DNA of 64,000 nucleotides, taken from positions 3,345,272 to 3,409,271 of the forward strand of contig NZ_KZ614149.1 of assembly GCF_002886255.1 (NCBI RefSeq), given 5' to 3'. The DNA is from Alteribacillus bidgolensis (GTDB lineage: Bacteria > Bacillota > Bacilli > Bacillales > Marinococcaceae). This document shows, piece by piece, positions 30,729 to 44,573 of this stretch. The notes under the pieces are model-generated. The model was not told the origin of the DNA. It saw nothing but the letters and a program-made list of their open reading frames with translations, and ran no database searches. Position numbers and translations under genes: made by a program. Positions within the stretch are counted from its first letter, which is position 1, and every line of letters starts with the position of its first letter.

Positions 30729-33700
30729 TTGATTGATGTGAATAATTTTGAATACATGAAAATCGGTTTGGCATCGCCGGATAAAATTCGTTCGTGGTCC
30801 CGCGGAGAAGTCAAGAAGCCCGAGACCATTAACTACCGCACATTAAAACCGGAAAAAGACGGTCTTTTTTGTGAGAGAATATTTGGTCCAACGAAAGACT
30901 GGGAATGCCATTGCGGGAAGTATAAAAGAGTTCGTTATAAAGGCGTAGTATGTGATCGCTGCGGGGTGGAAGTGACCCGTGCAAAAGTCAGACGTGAACG
31001 TATGGGCCATATTGAATTGGCTGCTCCTGTTTCTCATATCTGGTATTTCAAAGGAATCCCTAGTCGTATGGGACTGGTGCTGGATATGTCACCAAGGTCA
31101 CTTGAAGAAGTGATTTATTTTGCTTCCTATGTAGTAACAGATACAGGGGAGACTCCACTAGAATATAAACAATTACTTTCTGAAAAAGAGTATCGTTCCT
31201 ATTATGATAAATATGGACGTGGCTTTTCTGCTCAAATGGGAGCAGAAGCTATCCGTAAACTTTTGCAAGATATTGATTTAGATAAAGAAGTAAAGATTCT
31301 CAAAGACGAGTTAGAAACAGCTCAAGGTCAAAGAAGAACTCGTGCTATCAAACGCTTGGAAGTTTTAGAGTCTTTCCGTAATTCAGGGAACCATCCTTCG
31401 TGGATGATTTTAGATGTTCTTCCGGTAATCCCTCCTGAATTGCGCCCAATGGTACAGCTAGACGGCGGACGTTTTGCCACTTCTGATTTGAATGACTTGT
31501 ACCGCCGCGTCATAAACCGAAACAACAGGTTGAAGCGTCTGCTTGACTTGGGGGCGCCAAACATCATTGTGCAAAATGAAAAACGGATGCTTCAGGAAGC
31601 AGTTGATGCGTTGATTGATAATGGCCGCCGCGGCCGTCCGGTTACTGGACCTGGAAATCGTCCACTTAAATCTCTTTCTCATATGTTAAAGGGAAAACAA
31701 GGTCGTTTTCGTCAAAACCTTCTTGGTAAACGTGTAGACTATTCAGGTCGTTCTGTTATCGTTGTAGGTCCAGCATTGAAAATGTATCAATGCGGTCTTC
31801 CTAAGGAAATGGCACTTGAATTATTTAAGCCTTTTGTAATGAAAGAACTGGTCAGCAGAGGTTTGGCTCATAATATAAAGAGCGCAAAACGTAAAGTCGA
31901 ACGTGTCCACCCTGAAGTGTGGGACGTACTTGAAGAAGTGATTAAAGAACACCCAGTACTTCTTAACCGTGCACCAACATTGCATCGTCTTGGTATCCAG
32001 GCTTTTGAGCCGACACTGGTAGAAGGCCGGGCTGTTAAACTTCACCCGCTCGTATGTACAGCATACAATGCGGACTTTGACGGCGACCAAATGGCTGTTC
32101 ACGTTCCTCTGTCGGCAGAAGCTCAAGCCGAAGCTCGTATATTAATGCTAGCTGCTCAAAACATTTTGAATCCAAAGGACGGAAAACCAGTTGTAACGCC
32201 ATCTCAGGATATGGTTCTTGGTAACTACTATCTTACGCTAGAAAGAGCTGGTGCAGTAGGGGAAGGATCAATATTTAAAGATACTAATGAGGCTTTAACT
32301 GCTTATCAAAATGGATATGTGCATTTACACAGCAGAGTTGCTATTCCTGTATCATCTTTATCAAAAACGAACTTTACGGAAGAACAAAACAAGAAATTGC
32401 TTCTTACAACCGTAGGGAAAATTATATTCAATGAAATACTCCCTACATCTTTCCCATATGTAAACGAACCAACAGCTACTAATTTGGAAGAGCATATACC
32501 TGAAAAATATATCGTACCGATGACAGCTGATATTAAAAAAGAATTTGAAAACCGGGAAACTGTTCCTCCATTTAAAAAAGGGTTTTTGGGAGATATAATT
32601 GCAGAAGTCTTTAAGAACTTCCAGATAATAGAAACTTCTAAAATGCTTGACCGTATGAAAGACCTAGGATTTTACTATTCTACGAAAGCCGGGATAACGG
32701 TTGGGATCTCAGACATTGTCGTTCTAGGTGATAAGCAAGTTATCCTAGATGATGCAGAAGAAAAAGTAGAACGTGTAATGAAGCAATTCCGCCGCGGTCT
32801 TATTACAGAAGAAGAGCGTTACAATAAAGTGATTTCTATTTGGAGTGAAGCCAAAGACACTATTCAAGATAAGTTGATGGGAACACTAGATAAAACGAAC
32901 CCTATCTTTATGATGAGCGATTCCGGGGCTCGTGGTAACGCATCAAACTTCACTCAGCTTGCTGGAATGCGCGGGCTGATGGCCAATCCATCAGGACGTA
33001 TTATCGAACTTCCAATCAAGTCAAGTTTCCGCGAGGGATTAACAGTACTCGAATACTTTATTTCTACTCACGGTGCCAGAAAAGGTCTTGCAGATACAGC
33101 CCTTAAAACGGCAGACTCAGGTTATCTTACCCGCCGCCTTGTGGATGTTGCTCAAGACGTCATCGTTCGTGAAGATGATTGTGGTACTGATAGAGGCCTT
33201 GACGTTCAAGCTCTTAGAGAAGGAAATGAGGTTATCGAACATCTTCAGGACCGCCTAATCGGCCGTGTACTGTTTAAAACAGTCCGCCATCCGGAAACGA
33301 ACGAAGTACTGGCTAAAAAAGGTGAACTAATTAATGAAGATAAGGCAAAACTTATTGAAGAAGCCGGCGTAGAAAACGTCACAATTCGTTCTGTCTTCAC
33401 GTGTGATACTCGGCACGGCGTTTGTAAAAAATGTTACGGGAAAAACCTTGCTACAGGTGCCGATGTAGAAGTTGGAGAAGCGGTAGGCATTATTGCAGCC
33501 CAATCTATCGGTGAACCGGGAACGCAGCTTACCATGCGTACGTTCCACACTGGCGGGGTAGCAGGAGACGATATCACGCAAGGTCTTCCTAGGATTCAAG
33601 AACTGTTTGAAGCACGTAATCCAAAAGGTCAGGCTGTCATCTCTGAATTATCAGGTGAAGTCATAGATATTAAAGAGCTGAATGATAAAAAAGAAATTAC

Positions 33701-34346
33701 CGTAAAGGGAAATCTTGAGTCAAGAAGCTACACTACTCAATTTGGAGCTCGCCTGAAAGTGGAATTAGGGGAGCAGATCGTTGCTGGTCAGGCTCTAACA
33801 GAGGGTTCTATTGATCCAAAAGAATTGCTCAAGGTAACTGGTCTTCAAGCTGTTCAAGAGTATCTACTAAAAGAGGTACAAAAGGTATACAGTATGCAAG
33901 GGGTTGAAATCGGCGACAAACACGTGGAAGTTATGGTACGCCAAATGCTGCGTAAAATACGTGTAGCAGATTCCGGAGACACAGAAGTACTTCCGGGAAG
34001 TCTTGTAGAAGTCCACCATTTTGATACTGCTAATGAAAAAGTACTTGAAAATGGAGGACACCCTGCTGTTGGACAACCGGTTATCCTTGGTATTACAAAA
34101 GCTTCACTTGAAACAGATTCTTTCCTCTCGGCAGCTTCCTTCCAGGAAACTACTCGTGTATTGACTGACGCAGCAATTAAAGGGAAGCGCGATGAGCTTG
34201 TCGGGTTGAAAGAAAATGTGATAATAGGTAAACTTGTTCCAGCCGGAACGGGTATGCAGCGTTATCGTTCGTTGGAAGTGGATCTACCTGAAGAGGCATC
34301 ACAAGAAACATCAGAGACGGGAGAAGAAGCTGTTCCACAGGAATAA
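30729..34346 (+). CDS. rpoC: RpoC, RNA polymerase beta' subunit
   Basis: A 1205-residue core subunit. The first zinc ribbon is '[19 protein letters not shown]' (near residues 60-78). The catalytic 'NADFDGDQM' holds the three magnesium-binding aspartates (near 448). The bridge and trigger regions '[19 protein letters not shown]' and 'TMRTFHTGG' are present, and the second zinc site is '[13 protein letters not shown]'. The start is TTG at 30729, preceded by 'gggaggttg'. Confidence 0.97.
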   Translation: MIDVNNFEYMKIGLASPDKIRSWSRGEVKKPETINYRTLKPEKDGLFCERIFGPTKDWECHCGKYKRVRYKGVVCDRCGVEVTRAKVRRERMGHIELAAPVSHIWYFKGIPSRMGLVLDMSPRSLEEVIYFASYVVTDTGETPLEYKQLLSEKEYRSYYDKYGRGFSAQMGAEAIRKLLQDIDLDKEVKILKDELETAQGQRRTRAIKRLEVLESFRNSGNHPSWMILDVLPVIPPELRPMVQLDGGRFATSDLNDLYRRVINRNNRLKRLLDLGAPNIIVQNEKRMLQEAVDALIDNGRRGRPVTGPGNRPLKSLSHMLKGKQGRFRQNLLGKRVDYSGRSVIVVGPALKMYQCGLPKEMALELFKPFVMKELVSRGLAHNIKSAKRKVERVHPEVWDVLEEVIKEHPVLLNRAPTLHRLGIQAFEPTLVEGRAVKLHPLVCTAYNADFDGDQMAVHVPLSAEAQAEARILMLAAQNILNPKDGKPVVTPSQDMVLGNYYLTLERAGAVGEGSIFKDTNEALTAYQNGYVHLHSRVAIPVSSLSKTNFTEEQNKKLLLTTVGKIIFNEILPTSFPYVNEPTATNLEEHIPEKYIVPMTADIKKEFENRETVPPFKKGFLGDIIAEVFKNFQIIETSKMLDRMKDLGFYYSTKAGITVGISDIVVLGDKQVILDDAEEKVERVMKQFRRGLITEEERYNKVISIWSEAKDTIQDKLMGTLDKTNPIFMMSDSGARGNASNFTQLAGMRGLMANPSGRIIELPIKSSFREGLTVLEYFISTHGARKGLADTALKTADSGYLTRRLVDVAQDVIVREDDCGTDRGLDVQALREGNEVIEHLQDRLIGRVLFKTVRHPETNEVLAKKGELINEDKAKLIEEAGVENVTIRSVFTCDTRHGVCKKCYGKNLATGADVEVGEAVGIIAAQSIGEPGTQLTMRTFHTGGVAGDDITQGLPRIQELFEARNPKGQAVISELSGEVIDIKELNDKKEITVKGNLESRSYTTQFGARLKVELGEQIVAGQALTEGSIDPKELLKVTGLQAVQEYLLKEVQKVYSMQGVEIGDKHVEVMVRQMLRKIRVADSGDTEVLPGSLVEVHHFDTANEKVLENGGHPAVGQPVILGITKASLETDSFLSAASFQETTRVLTDAAIKGKRDELVGLKENVIIGKLVPAGTGMQRYRSLEVDLPEEASQETSETGEEAVPQE

Positions 34347-34353
34347 AATAGTG

Positions 34354-34382
34354 TTGACATCTGTAGTTTACGGTGATATGCT
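34354..34382 (+). promoter_or_regulatory. Promoter of ybxF-rpsL-rpsG-fusA
   Basis: A perfect TTGACA (34354-34359), a 17-base spacer and TATGCT (34377-34382), 42 bases before ybxF and just after the rpoC stop. Confidence 0.8.
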
Positions 34383-34423
34383 ATCAAAGTGTGCCTAACT
34401 CCCTGTGCTTTGGAGGATATAGA

Positions 34424-34675
34424 ATGTCTTATGAAAAAGTATCACAGGCGGCTGAGGTTTTAATAGGAACGAAGCAAACGTTAAAAGCTCTGGAGTCGAA
34501 CTCCGTCCAATCAATAATAGTCGCTGATGATGCAGAGAACAGGGTTATTAATAAAGTCCTTCTCGCAGCGGAAGCAAAAGGAGTACCGATTCACACAGTA
34601 GATTCTATGCGAAAGCTTGGAAAAGCTTGTGGAATTGATGTTGGAGCAGCTGCGGTTGCGTTAAAAAAGCAATGA
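34424..34675 (+). CDS. ybxF: L7Ae-family K-turn RNA-binding protein (YbxF)
   Basis: An 83-residue protein of the L7Ae/L30e/S12e fold. 'IGTKQTLKAL' (near residue 12) and 'IIVADDAE' (near 30) are typical; the family binds kink-turn RNA. The frame opens upstream at 34373, but the ATG at 34424 follows 'tggaggat' with good spacing and matches the 82-residue B. subtilis protein. Its function in the cell is not established. Confidence 0.93.
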   Translation: MSYEKVSQAAEVLIGTKQTLKALESNSVQSIIVADDAENRVINKVLLAAEAKGVPIHTVDSMRKLGKACGIDVGAAAVALKKQ

Positions 34676-34676
34676 T

Positions 34677-34712
34677 GTTTTTGCTGGTAGGGAGCACCCT
34701 ATCGGCAAAAAC
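34677..34712 (+). promoter_or_regulatory. Long hairpin between ybxF and rpsL
   Basis: A 16-bp stem pairs 34677-34692 ('gtttttgctggtaggg') with 34697-34712, with two G-U pairs and an AGCA loop. Only a broken T tract ('tttactttt') follows, so it is at best a leaky terminator. A smaller hairpin, 'ccacc' to 'ggtgg' (34735-34750), lies closer to rpsL. Confidence 0.65.
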
Positions 34713-34785
34713 TTTACTTTTGCTTTGAAGTGAACCACCTGGAACGGTGGTCATAAAAAATAGCTTGAAGAAAGGAGGAAACAGC

Positions 34786-35199
34786 ATGCCGACTATCAAC
34801 CAATTGGTACGTAAAGGCCGTCAGGCAAAAGTGAAAGGTTCTGACTCTCCAGCTTTGAATAAAGGGTATAACAGTTATAGAAAAATCCCTACGGATCAAG
34901 ATTCTCCGCAAAAACGTGGAGTGTGTACTCGTGTTGGAACTATGACACCAAAAAAACCAAACTCGGCTTTGCGTAAATATGCACGTGTTCGTTTGACTAA
35001 CCAGATCGAAGTGACTGCTTATATCCCTGGTATTGGTCATAATTTGCAAGAGCACAGTGTGGTGCTGATTCGCGGAGGCCGTGTAAAAGACCTTCCTGGT
35101 GTACGTTATCATATCGTGCGCGGAGCGCTTGATACTGCTGGTGTTCAAGATCGTAAACAAAGCCGTTCTAAATACGGTACAAAGCGTGGAAAGAAATAA
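34786..35199 (+). CDS. rpsL: 30S ribosomal protein S12
   Basis: A 137-residue decoding-centre protein. The streptomycin-relevant loop '[11 protein letters not shown]' (near residue 54) carries wild-type lysines, and '[11 protein letters not shown]' (near 103) is standard. The ATG at 34786 follows 'aaaggaggaaac'; the frame is open upstream to 34747 but S12 has no such extension. Confidence 0.97.
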   Translation: MPTINQLVRKGRQAKVKGSDSPALNKGYNSYRKIPTDQDSPQKRGVCTRVGTMTPKKPNSALRKYARVRLTNQIEVTAYIPGIGHNLQEHSVVLIRGGRVKDLPGVRYHIVRGALDTAGVQDRKQSRSKYGTKRGKK

Positions 35200-35250
35200 T
35201 CTTTTGAAATATATTACATTAGTAAATTAAGCGGAAAGGAGGAGTGACCC

Positions 35251-35721
35251 ATGCCTCGTAAAGGACCTGTACCACGCAGGGATGTACTGCCTGATCCTAT
35301 TTATAATTCTAAATTGGTTACTCGTTTGATCAACCGAATTATGCTGAATGGTAAAAAGGGGAAAGCGCAGAACATCCTATATAATGCGTTTGACCTTGTA
35401 CGTGAAAGATCTGGCCAAGAGCCAATGGAAATCTTTGATCAGGCTATGAAAAATGTTATGCCAGTGCTTGAAGTTAAAGCACGCCGTGTTGGTGGTGCGA
35501 ACTATCAGGTGCCAATCGAAGTAAAACCAGACCGTCGTACTACTTTAGGATTGCGCTGGGTAGTGAGCTATGCTCGCCTTCGTGGTGAGAAAACAATGGA
35601 AGAACGTCTTGCGAATGAAATCCTTGATGCAGCCAACAACACTGGAGCTGCTGTGAAGAAGCGTGAGGATACGCATCGTATGGCAGAAGCTAACAAAGCA
35701 TTTGCTCATTATCGCTGGTAA
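35251..35721 (+). CDS. rpsG: 30S ribosomal protein S7
   Basis: A 156-residue 16S rRNA-binding assembly protein, the standard length. '[18 protein letters not shown]' at the start and '[20 protein letters not shown]' region at the end are typical. 'aaaggaggag' precedes the ATG. fusA follows after 59 bases. Confidence 0.97.
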   Translation: MPRKGPVPRRDVLPDPIYNSKLVTRLINRIMLNGKKGKAQNILYNAFDLVRERSGQEPMEIFDQAMKNVMPVLEVKARRVGGANYQVPIEVKPDRRTTLGLRWVVSYARLRGEKTMEERLANEILDAANNTGAAVKKREDTHRMAEANKAFAHYRW

Positions 35722-35780
35722 AATCAATTCAATAAATAATACAACTAACTTTAGGATTGAAGAAAGGAGAAAGGAAGTCC

Positions 35781-37859
35781 ATGGCACGAGAATTCTCCTT
35801 AGAAAAGACTCGTAATATCGGTATCATGGCTCATATTGATGCCGGTAAGACTACTGCTACAGAGCGTATCCTTTATTACACAGGCCGTATCCATAAAATT
35901 GGGGAAACACACGAGGGTGCTTCCCAAATGGACTGGATGGCTCAAGAACAGGAGCGCGGTATCACGATCACTTCTGCTGCAACGACAGCACAATGGAAAG
36001 ATCACCGTATTAATATTATTGATACTCCTGGACACGTCGACTTCACTGTAGAAGTGGAGCGTTCTCTTCGTGTATTAGATGGAGCGGTAGCAGTACTCGA
36101 TGCTCAGTCAGGGGTTGAGCCTCAAACAGAAACAGTATGGCGTCAGGCTACAACTTATCATGTCCCGCGTATTGTTTTTGTTAATAAGATGGACAAAGTA
36201 GGTGCGGATTTCATCTACTCCTTAGGTACGTTAAGTGATCGTCTTGGAGCAAACGCTGCTGCAGTACAGCTTCCAATTGGTGCAGAGGACAATTTTGAGG
36301 GGATTATCGACTTAGTAACAATGGAAGCTTATTACTATATGGATGATCTCGGTACCCGTACGGAAGCGCGCGATATTCCAGATGAATACAAAGCTCAAGC
36401 AGAAGAATATCGTGAGAAGCTAGTAGAAGCTGTATCTGAACTCGACGAAGACTTAATGATGAAATACCTTGAGGGTGAAGAAATCACCACTGATGAATTG
36501 AAAGCTGCAATTCGTAAAGGTACGTTGGATGTTGAATTCTATCCTGTTCTATGCGGCTCTGCGTTTAAGAACAAAGGTGTTCAACTTATGATCGACGCTG
36601 TTCTTGATTATCTTCCATCACCACTGGATGTTCCTCCAATTAAAGGGATTCTTCCAGATAGTGATGAAGAAGTTGAAAGAAAAGCAGATGACAACGGGCC
36701 TTTCTCTGCACTAGCTTTTAAAGTTGCAACAGACCCGTATGTGGGTAAACTTACATTCTTCCGTGTGTATTCCGGTAAACTTGATTCCGGTTCATACGTT
36801 CGTAATTCTACCAAGGAAAAACGCGAACGGGTTGGTCGTATTCTCCAGATGCATGCCAACTCACGTGAAGAAATCTCTACGGTTTATTCTGGGGATATTG
36901 CCGCTGGTGTTGGTTTGAAAGACACTGGTACTGGTGATACTCTATGTGATGATAAAAATAGAGTTATTCTTGAATCTATGGAGTTCCCTGAACCGGTTAT
37001 TTCTTTATCTGTTGAGCCAAAATCTAAAGCAGACCATGACAAAATGGGTATTGCATTAGCTAAACTGGCTGAGGAAGACCCAACATTCCAAACAGAAACA
37101 GATGAAGAAACGGGTCAGACTCTTATTAAGGGTATGGGCGAACTTCACTTAGATATTATTGTTGACCGTCTTAAGCGTGAATTCAAAGTGGAAGCGACTG
37201 TCGGTGCGCCGCAAGTTTCATATCGTGAAACAATTCGTGCTGCTGGTAAATGCGAAGGTAAATTCGTTCGTCAATCTGGTGGACGCGGTCAGTACGGACA
37301 CGTTTGGGTAGAATTTGAACCAAACGAAGAAGGAGCAGGCTTTGAATTTGTAAACAAAATTGTCGGCGGTGTCGTACCGCGTGAGTATGTACCTTCTGTA
37401 CAGCAAGGTATTGAAGAAGCACTTCAAAATGGTTTGTTAGCTGGATATCCGATGATTGATGTAAAAGCTACACTATTTGACGGCTCTTATCACGATGTCG
37501 ACTCCAACGAAATGGCGTTTAAAGTTGCAGCGTCCATGGCGCTCAAAAAAGCTAAGAATCTGTGTCAGCCTGTTATCTTAGAACCGCTTATGAAAGTTGA
37601 AGTAGTTGTTCCTGAAGAATACATGGGTGACGTAATGGGTGACATTACTTCACGACGCGGCCGTGTGGACGGTATGGAAGCTCGCGGTAATTCTCAAGCT
37701 ATTAAAGCATTTGTTCCACTTGCTGAAATGTTTGGGTACGCGACAAACCTTCGTTCCAATACACAAGGACGCGGTAACTACACTATGTTCTTTGACCATT
37801 ACGAAGAAGTACCAAAGAACATATCAGAGGAAATTGTTAAGAAAAACAGTGGAGAATAA
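35781..37859 (+). CDS. fusA: EF-G, translation elongation factor G
   Basis: A 692-residue GTPase that drives ribosome translocation. The GTP-binding motifs are G1 'AHIDAGKTT' (near residue 17), G2 'RGITITSAA', G3 'DTPGHVDF' (near 81) and G4 'NKMDK' (near 135). Domains II-V follow at normal length. The ATG at 35781 gives '[14 protein letters not shown]'; the upstream frame to 35757 contains the ribosome binding site 'aaaggagaaaggaag'. Confidence 0.97.
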   Translation: MAREFSLEKTRNIGIMAHIDAGKTTATERILYYTGRIHKIGETHEGASQMDWMAQEQERGITITSAATTAQWKDHRINIIDTPGHVDFTVEVERSLRVLDGAVAVLDAQSGVEPQTETVWRQATTYHVPRIVFVNKMDKVGADFIYSLGTLSDRLGANAAAVQLPIGAEDNFEGIIDLVTMEAYYYMDDLGTRTEARDIPDEYKAQAEEYREKLVEAVSELDEDLMMKYLEGEEITTDELKAAIRKGTLDVEFYPVLCGSAFKNKGVQLMIDAVLDYLPSPLDVPPIKGILPDSDEEVERKADDNGPFSALAFKVATDPYVGKLTFFRVYSGKLDSGSYVRNSTKEKRERVGRILQMHANSREEISTVYSGDIAAGVGLKDTGTGDTLCDDKNRVILESMEFPEPVISLSVEPKSKADHDKMGIALAKLAEEDPTFQTETDEETGQTLIKGMGELHLDIIVDRLKREFKVEATVGAPQVSYRETIRAAGKCEGKFVRQSGGRGQYGHVWVEFEPNEEGAGFEFVNKIVGGVVPREYVPSVQQGIEEALQNGLLAGYPMIDVKATLFDGSYHDVDSNEMAFKVAASMALKKAKNLCQPVILEPLMKVEVVVPEEYMGDVMGDITSRRGRVDGMEARGNSQAIKAFVPLAEMFGYATNLRSNTQGRGNYTMFFDHYEEVPKNISEEIVKKNSGE

Positions 37860-37979
37860 TTCTCTAAAAATGATTGTTTGTAAAAATGTTTTATTGTAAG
37901 CTAAGGAAGGTGACCCTACTACTAGGTACACCTTTCTGGCTTCCATATAATTTACCTGTATTAAGGGAGGAAATTAATA

Positions 37980-39170
37980 ATGGCTAAAGAAAAGTTTGAT
38001 CGTTCCAAAACGCATGCCAACATAGGTACTATCGGCCACGTTGACCATGGTAAAACTACATTGACTGCTGCTATCACCACAGTTCTTCATAAAAAATCCG
38101 GTACAGGTGAAGCAATGGCTTATGACTCCATTGACGGAGCACCGGAAGAGCGTGAACGTGGTATCACAATTTCTACTGCACACGTAGAATATGAAACAGA
38201 TACTCGTCACTATGCACACGTAGACTGCCCAGGACACGCTGACTATGTTAAAAACATGATCACAGGTGCAGCACAAATGGACGGAGCAATTCTTGTTGTT
38301 TCCGCTGCTGACGGCCCAATGCCTCAGACTCGTGAGCACATTTTGCTTTCCCGTCAAGTAGGTGTACCTTCTATCGTTGTTTTCTTAAATAAAACAGACA
38401 TGGTTGACGATGAAGAGCTTCTTGAGCTTGTAGAAATGGAAGTTCGTGACCTTCTTTCTGAATATGACTTCCCTGGCGACGATGTACCGATCGTAAAAGG
38501 ATCTGCATTGAAAGCCATCGAAGGTGACGCTGATCATGAGCAAGCTATCGTTGATCTCATGCAAGCAGTAGACGATTACATCCCAACACCAGATCGTGAC
38601 AAAGATAAGCCATTCATGATGCCTGTTGAGGACGTATTCTCCATCACTGGACGCGGGACTGTTGCTACAGGACGTGTAGAACGCGGTATGCTTAACGTTG
38701 GTGATGAAGTTGAAATCATTGGTATCGATGAAGATGCTAGAAAAACAACTGTTACAGGTGTTGAAATGTTCCGTAAGCTTCTAGATTACGCAGAAGCTGG
38801 GGACAATATTGGTGCGCTTCTTCGTGGTATTGACCGTGAAGACATCAAACGCGGACAAGTACTTGCTAAACCAGGAAGCATCACTCCACATACTAACTTT
38901 AAAGCTGAAGTTTATGTTCTTTCTAAAGAAGAAGGTGGACGTCATACTCCATTTTTCACAAACTATCGCCCGCAGTTCTACTTCCGTACGACGGACGTAA
39001 CTGGCGTAATCAACCTTCCAGAGGGCGTTGAAATGGTTATGCCTGGCGATAACGTAGAAATGACTGTTGAATTGATTTCACCAATCGCTATCGAAGAAGG
39101 TACAAAGTTCTCCATCCGTGAAGGTGGACGTACTGTAGGTGCCGGCGTTGTTTCTACAATTGAAAAATAA
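37980..39170 (+). CDS. tuf: EF-Tu, translation elongation factor Tu
   Basis: A 396-residue GTPase delivering aminoacyl-tRNA. 'GHVDHGKTT' (near residue 19), 'RGITIST' (near 57), 'DCPGHADY' (near 81) and 'NKTD' (near 136) are the G motifs. Length equals B. subtilis EF-Tu. The 120-base gap to fusA contains an imperfect stem ('aaggtg' with 'cacctt', near 37905-37933) that may attenuate or be a processing site. A terminator follows. Confidence 0.97.
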   Translation: MAKEKFDRSKTHANIGTIGHVDHGKTTLTAAITTVLHKKSGTGEAMAYDSIDGAPEERERGITISTAHVEYETDTRHYAHVDCPGHADYVKNMITGAAQMDGAILVVSAADGPMPQTREHILLSRQVGVPSIVVFLNKTDMVDDEELLELVEMEVRDLLSEYDFPGDDVPIVKGSALKAIEGDADHEQAIVDLMQAVDDYIPTPDRDKDKPFMMPVEDVFSITGRGTVATGRVERGMLNVGDEVEIIGIDEDARKTTVTGVEMFRKLLDYAEAGDNIGALLRGIDREDIKRGQVLAKPGSITPHTNFKAEVYVLSKEEGGRHTPFFTNYRPQFYFRTTDVTGVINLPEGVEMVMPGDNVEMTVELISPIAIEEGTKFSIREGGRTVGAGVVSTIEK

Positions 39171-39182
39171 TTTCTACAGCAG

Positions 39183-39212
39183 AAACCCCGTCCTCGAGAT
39201 GGGGTTTTTTAT
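39183..39212 (+). terminator. Terminator after tuf
   Basis: 'aaaccccgtc' pairs with 'gatggggttt' around a short loop and is followed by Ts. It separates the str operon from the S10 operon. Confidence 0.9.
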
Positions 39213-39263
39213 TATAGTTAAAATTCGTTTTAGTAACTTATTTAAAGGAATTTTAAAAACTTC

Positions 39264-39292
39264 TTGCATTTAGCAGCATGAATCATTATAAT
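39264..39292 (+). promoter_or_regulatory. Promoter of the S10-spc-alpha superoperon
   Basis: TTGCAT (39264-39269), a 17-base spacer and a perfect TATAAT (39287-39292). It is the only clear promoter between the tuf terminator and rpsJ. Confidence 0.85.
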
Positions 39293-39302
39293 AGATAAAG
39301 TG

Positions 39303-39784
<482 letters not shown>

Positions 39785-39826
39785 GATATTGAAATAAATG
39801 ATAAATAATTTTAGGAGGTGTGACTG

Positions 39827-40459
39827 ATGACCAAAGGAATCTTGGGCAGAAAAATTGGCATGACCCAGTTGTTCAACGAGAATGGTGAACTTCTTCCGGT
39901 CACAGTCATTGAAGCTGAGCCGAATGTTGTGCTTCAAACAAAAACATCAGAAGCTGATGGTTATGAAGCGATTCAACTTGGTTTCATTGACAAAAAAGAA
40001 AATCGCGCTAACAAGCCTGAACAAGGCCATGCTGACAAAGCAAGTTCAGCTCCCAAGCGCTACGTACGTGAAATCCGCGAAGTGAACAGCGGAGATTACG
40101 AAGTTGGTCAGGAAGTCAAGGTAGATACATTTACTGATGGAGAAATAGTGGATATCACTGGAACATCCAAAGGGAAAGGTTTTCAAGGTGCGATTAAACG
40201 TCACAACCAATCCCGCGGACCAATGACCCACGGTTCTCGCTATCACCGTCGACCTGGTGCAATGGGTCCAATTGATCCTAACCACGTGTTAAAAGGTAAA
40301 AAGCTCCCTGGACGTATGGGTGGTAAAACAGTAACTGTACAAAATCTGGAGGTTGTAAAAGTTGATCCAGAACGTAATTTGCTGCTCATTAAAGGTAATG
40401 TACCCGGAGCAAAGAAAAGTTATGTAACGGTAAAGAGTGCTGTAAAAACAGCTAAATAA
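39827..40459 (+). CDS. rplC: 50S ribosomal protein L3
   Basis: A 210-residue early-assembly protein reaching toward the peptidyl transferase centre. '[12 protein letters not shown]' starts it and '[15 protein letters not shown]' (near residue 160) is typical. A strong 'ttaggaggtgtgactg' precedes the ATG. Confidence 0.97.
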   Translation: MTKGILGRKIGMTQLFNENGELLPVTVIEAEPNVVLQTKTSEADGYEAIQLGFIDKKENRANKPEQGHADKASSAPKRYVREIREVNSGDYEVGQEVKVDTFTDGEIVDITGTSKGKGFQGAIKRHNQSRGPMTHGSRYHRRPGAMGPIDPNHVLKGKKLPGRMGGKTVTVQNLEVVKVDPERNLLLIKGNVPGAKKSYVTVKSAVKTAK

Positions 40460-40484
40460 TGATTGAAAGAAAGGAGGCTCCATC

Positions 40485-41108
40485 ATGCCTAAAGTAGCAT
40501 TGTTAAACCAGACCGGCTCAAAGGTCGGCGACATTGATTTGGCTGATACTATTTTTGGTATTGAACCAAATGAAACAGTTCTTCATGATGCTGTCGTGAT
40601 GCATCAGGCATCCCTTCGTCAGGGAACTCATAAAGTGAAGAACCGCTCTGAACGTAGAGGAGGCGGACGTAAACCGTGGCGCCAGAAAGGTACTGGACGA
40701 GCTCGTCAAGGGTCCATCCGTTCCCCTCAATGGGTTGGAGGAGGAGTCGTATTCGGCCCAACTCCCCGTCAATACAGCTATAAACTACCAAAGAAAGTCC
40801 GCCGCTTGGCTATCAAATCTGCACTTTCCACGAAAGTAAAAGAAGAAGCTATCGTTGTAGTAGATAGCCTGCAGCTTGAAGCGCCGAAGACAAAAGAAAT
40901 GGTTAACATATTATCTGGTCTGTCTGTGGACGAAAAAGCATTGGTAGTAACGGCAGACTATAATGAGCAAGTAGCATTGTCAGCACGTAATATTCCTGGA
41001 GTGACCTTCGCAACTGTTGATGGCGTGAATGTATTAGAATTACTAAAACACGATAAACTTGTGATCACGCAAGAGGCAGTGGAGAAGGTAGAGGAGGTGC
41101 TCGCATAA
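40485..41108 (+). CDS. rplD: 50S ribosomal protein L4
   Basis: A 207-residue exit-tunnel protein. The tunnel loop is visible as '[24 protein letters not shown]' region (residues ~60-85). In some bacteria L4 regulates the S10 operon; I see nothing here that shows it. The stop overlaps rplW in TAATG. Confidence 0.97.
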   Translation: MPKVALLNQTGSKVGDIDLADTIFGIEPNETVLHDAVVMHQASLRQGTHKVKNRSERRGGGRKPWRQKGTGRARQGSIRSPQWVGGGVVFGPTPRQYSYKLPKKVRRLAIKSALSTKVKEEAIVVVDSLQLEAPKTKEMVNILSGLSVDEKALVVTADYNEQVALSARNIPGVTFATVDGVNVLELLKHDKLVITQEAVEKVEEVLA

Positions 41109-41395
41109 TGGAAGCACGCGACGTAATTAAGCGCCCCGTCATCACTGAACGTTCTGCTGATCTTATGGATGAGAAAAAATATACGTTTGAAGTTGACGTG
41201 AAAGCAAATAAAACACAAATCAAAAAGGCCGTTGAAGAAATCTTTGAAGTGAAAGTGGATAAAGTTAATACACTCAACTACAAAGGGAAATTCCGCCGCT
41301 TCGGACGCTACACTGGCTATAAGCCAAAGCGTAAAAAAGCCGTAGTGACATTGACAGAAGATAGTCAAGAACTCGAATTCTTCGAAGGCGTATAA
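41108..41395 (+). CDS. rplW: 50S ribosomal protein L23
   Basis: A 95-residue protein at the tunnel exit, docking SRP and trigger factor. '[13 protein letters not shown]' at the start and '[19 protein letters not shown]' region near residue 65 are typical. Translationally coupled to rplD (TAATG). Confidence 0.96.
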   Translation: MEARDVIKRPVITERSADLMDEKKYTFEVDVKANKTQIKKAVEEIFEVKVDKVNTLNYKGKFRRFGRYTGYKPKRKKAVVTLTEDSQELEFFEGV

Positions 41396-41425
41396 ACAAT
41401 CAACGAGTGAAGGAGGGAAACAATT

Positions 41426-42259
41426 ATGCCTATCAAGAAGTATAAACCGACTACAAATGGTCGCCGCCATATGTCAGTTAACTTACAAGCAGAAGTTACA
41501 ACAGACCAGCCTGAAAAATCATTGCTTGAGCCGCTTCATAAAAAAGCTGGACGCAACAATCAAGGGAGGATTACGGTTCGTCATCAAGGCGGTGGTCATA
41601 AGCGTCATTACCGTGTGATTGATTTTAAGCGTGATAAAGATGGAGTGCCGGGCCGGGTCGCAACTATTGAATATGACCCTAACCGTTCTGCTAATATCGC
41701 ACTTATTCACTATACTGATGGGGAAAAGCGTTACATTTTGGCTCCAAAAGGACTAAAAGTAGGTCAAGAGATCGAATCTGGTCCAGATGCTGATATTAAA
41801 GTTGGTAATGCTCTTCCACTTACTAACATTCCAGTTGGTACAGTTATTCACAACATCGAATTGAAACCAGGCCGCGGAGCTCAATTGGTACGCTCTGCAG
41901 GTGCTGAAGCACAAGTACTAGGTAAAGAAGGAAAGTATGTACTTGTACGTCTTCGTTCTGGAGAAACTCGCTTGATTCTCTCTACTTGCCGCGCTACTGT
42001 TGGCCAGGTAGGTAATATCGAACATGAGCTTGTGAATGTCGGGAAAGCTGGACGTTCACGCTGGTTAGGCAAGCGCCCTGTTGTTCGTGGTTCTGCGATG
42101 AACCCAAGCGATCACCCCCATGGTGGCGGGGAAGGACGTGCTCCAATCGGACGGAAATCACCAGTTTCACCTTGGGGTATGCCTACAGTTGGTTACAAAA
42201 CCCGTAAAAAGAATAAAGACACGGACAAATATATCGTACGCCGTCGTCGTAAAAAATAA
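41426..42259 (+). CDS. rplB: 50S ribosomal protein L2
   Basis: A 277-residue protein essential for peptidyl transferase assembly. The conserved His segment '[18 protein letters not shown]' (near residues 225-243) is intact. '[11 protein letters not shown]' and '[18 protein letters not shown]' are present near the start. 'gaaggagggaa' precedes the ATG. Confidence 0.97.
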   Translation: MPIKKYKPTTNGRRHMSVNLQAEVTTDQPEKSLLEPLHKKAGRNNQGRITVRHQGGGHKRHYRVIDFKRDKDGVPGRVATIEYDPNRSANIALIHYTDGEKRYILAPKGLKVGQEIESGPDADIKVGNALPLTNIPVGTVIHNIELKPGRGAQLVRSAGAEAQVLGKEGKYVLVRLRSGETRLILSTCRATVGQVGNIEHELVNVGKAGRSRWLGKRPVVRGSAMNPSDHPHGGGEGRAPIGRKSPVSPWGMPTVGYKTRKKNKDTDKYIVRRRRKK

Positions 42260-42316
42260 CGGGATTGAGCTGCGGTTCTTACGAATCGCAGAACAATCAC
42301 GAAAGGAGGTTTCCTC

Positions 42317-42595
42317 ATGGGTCGCAGCTTAAAAAAAGGACCTTTTGTCGATGATCACTTGATGAAAAAAGTGGAAAACCTAAACGAAAACAATGATAAA
42401 CAAGTTATCAAAACATGGTCGCGCCGTTCTACAATCTTCCCTGATTTTGTAGGTCACACTATTGCTGTGTATGATGGACGCAAACATGTTCCAGTATACG
42501 TTTCTGAAGACATGGTAGGTCATAAGCTAGGTGAGTTCGCACCATCTAGAACATTTAAAGGCCACAAAAATGACGACAAGAAAACCAAACGGTAA
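42317..42595 (+). CDS. rpsS: 30S ribosomal protein S19
   Basis: A 92-residue head protein that pairs with S13. '[17 protein letters not shown]' and '[18 protein letters not shown]' are standard. 'gaaaggaggt' precedes the ATG. Confidence 0.97.
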   Translation: MGRSLKKGPFVDDHLMKKVENLNENNDKQVIKTWSRRSTIFPDFVGHTIAVYDGRKHVPVYVSEDMVGHKLGEFAPSRTFKGHKNDDKKTKR

Positions 42596-42615
42596 ACAGA
42601 GGGGAGGTTCTCTAA

Positions 42616-42957
42616 ATGCAAGCTAAAGCAGTTGCTAAACAAATTCGCATTGCCCCTCGTAAAGCACGGTTAGTCATTGATCTTATCCGGGGCAAGGAGG
42701 TCGGTGAAGCAATCGGCATATTGAAAAACACTCCGAAAGCAGCTTCTCCGATTATCGAAAAAGTACTAAACTCTGCTATTGCAAACGCGGAGCATAATTA
42801 TGAGATGGAACCAGAGGATCTCTATGTCAGCGAAGCATTTGTTGATGAAGGGATTACCTTAAAACGTTTCCGTCCGCGTGCAATGGGACGTGCAACACGT
42901 ATTAACAAGCGCACAAGCCACATTACTGTTGTGGTAACAGAAAAGAAGGAGGGATAA
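42616..42957 (+). CDS. rplV: 50S ribosomal protein L22
   Basis: A 113-residue protein lining the exit tunnel and interacting with all 23S domains. '[16 protein letters not shown]' (near residue 11) and the tunnel loop '[21 protein letters not shown]' region (near 81-100) are intact, including the usual macrolide-related loop. Confidence 0.97.
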   Translation: MQAKAVAKQIRIAPRKARLVIDLIRGKEVGEAIGILKNTPKAASPIIEKVLNSAIANAEHNYEMEPEDLYVSEAFVDEGITLKRFRPRAMGRATRINKRTSHITVVVTEKKEG

Positions 42958-42960
42958 TGC

Positions 42961-44250
<1,290 letters not shown>

Positions 44251-44273
44251 AATGAGAGGAGGTTTGGCAGACA

Positions 44274-44537
44274 ATGGCTGAACGTAACCAGCGTAAAGTA
44301 TACAATGGACGTGTTGTTTCCGATAAAATGGATAAAACCATTTCGGTCCTTGTAGAAACCTATAAAATGGATTCTCTCTACGGAAAGCGCGTTAAATATT
44401 CAAAGAAATTCAAAGCGCACGATGAAAACAATGAAGCAAAAAAAGGTGACATTGTGAAAATCATGGAGACTAGACCACTTTCTAAAGACAAACGTTTTCG
44501 TCTAGTGGAAATCGTGGAAGAAGCAGTGATCATCTAA
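44274..44537 (+). CDS. rpsQ: 30S ribosomal protein S17
   Basis: An 87-residue OB-fold protein. '[19 protein letters not shown]' and '[21 protein letters not shown]' are the family signatures. 'agaggaggt' precedes the ATG. Confidence 0.97.
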   Translation: MAERNQRKVYNGRVVSDKMDKTISVLVETYKMDSLYGKRVKYSKKFKAHDENNEAKKGDIVKIMETRPLSKDKRFRLVEIVEEAVII

Positions 44538-44573
44538 AACATCTTTCTCTGATGAAGGGAGGTTCGGCAGACT

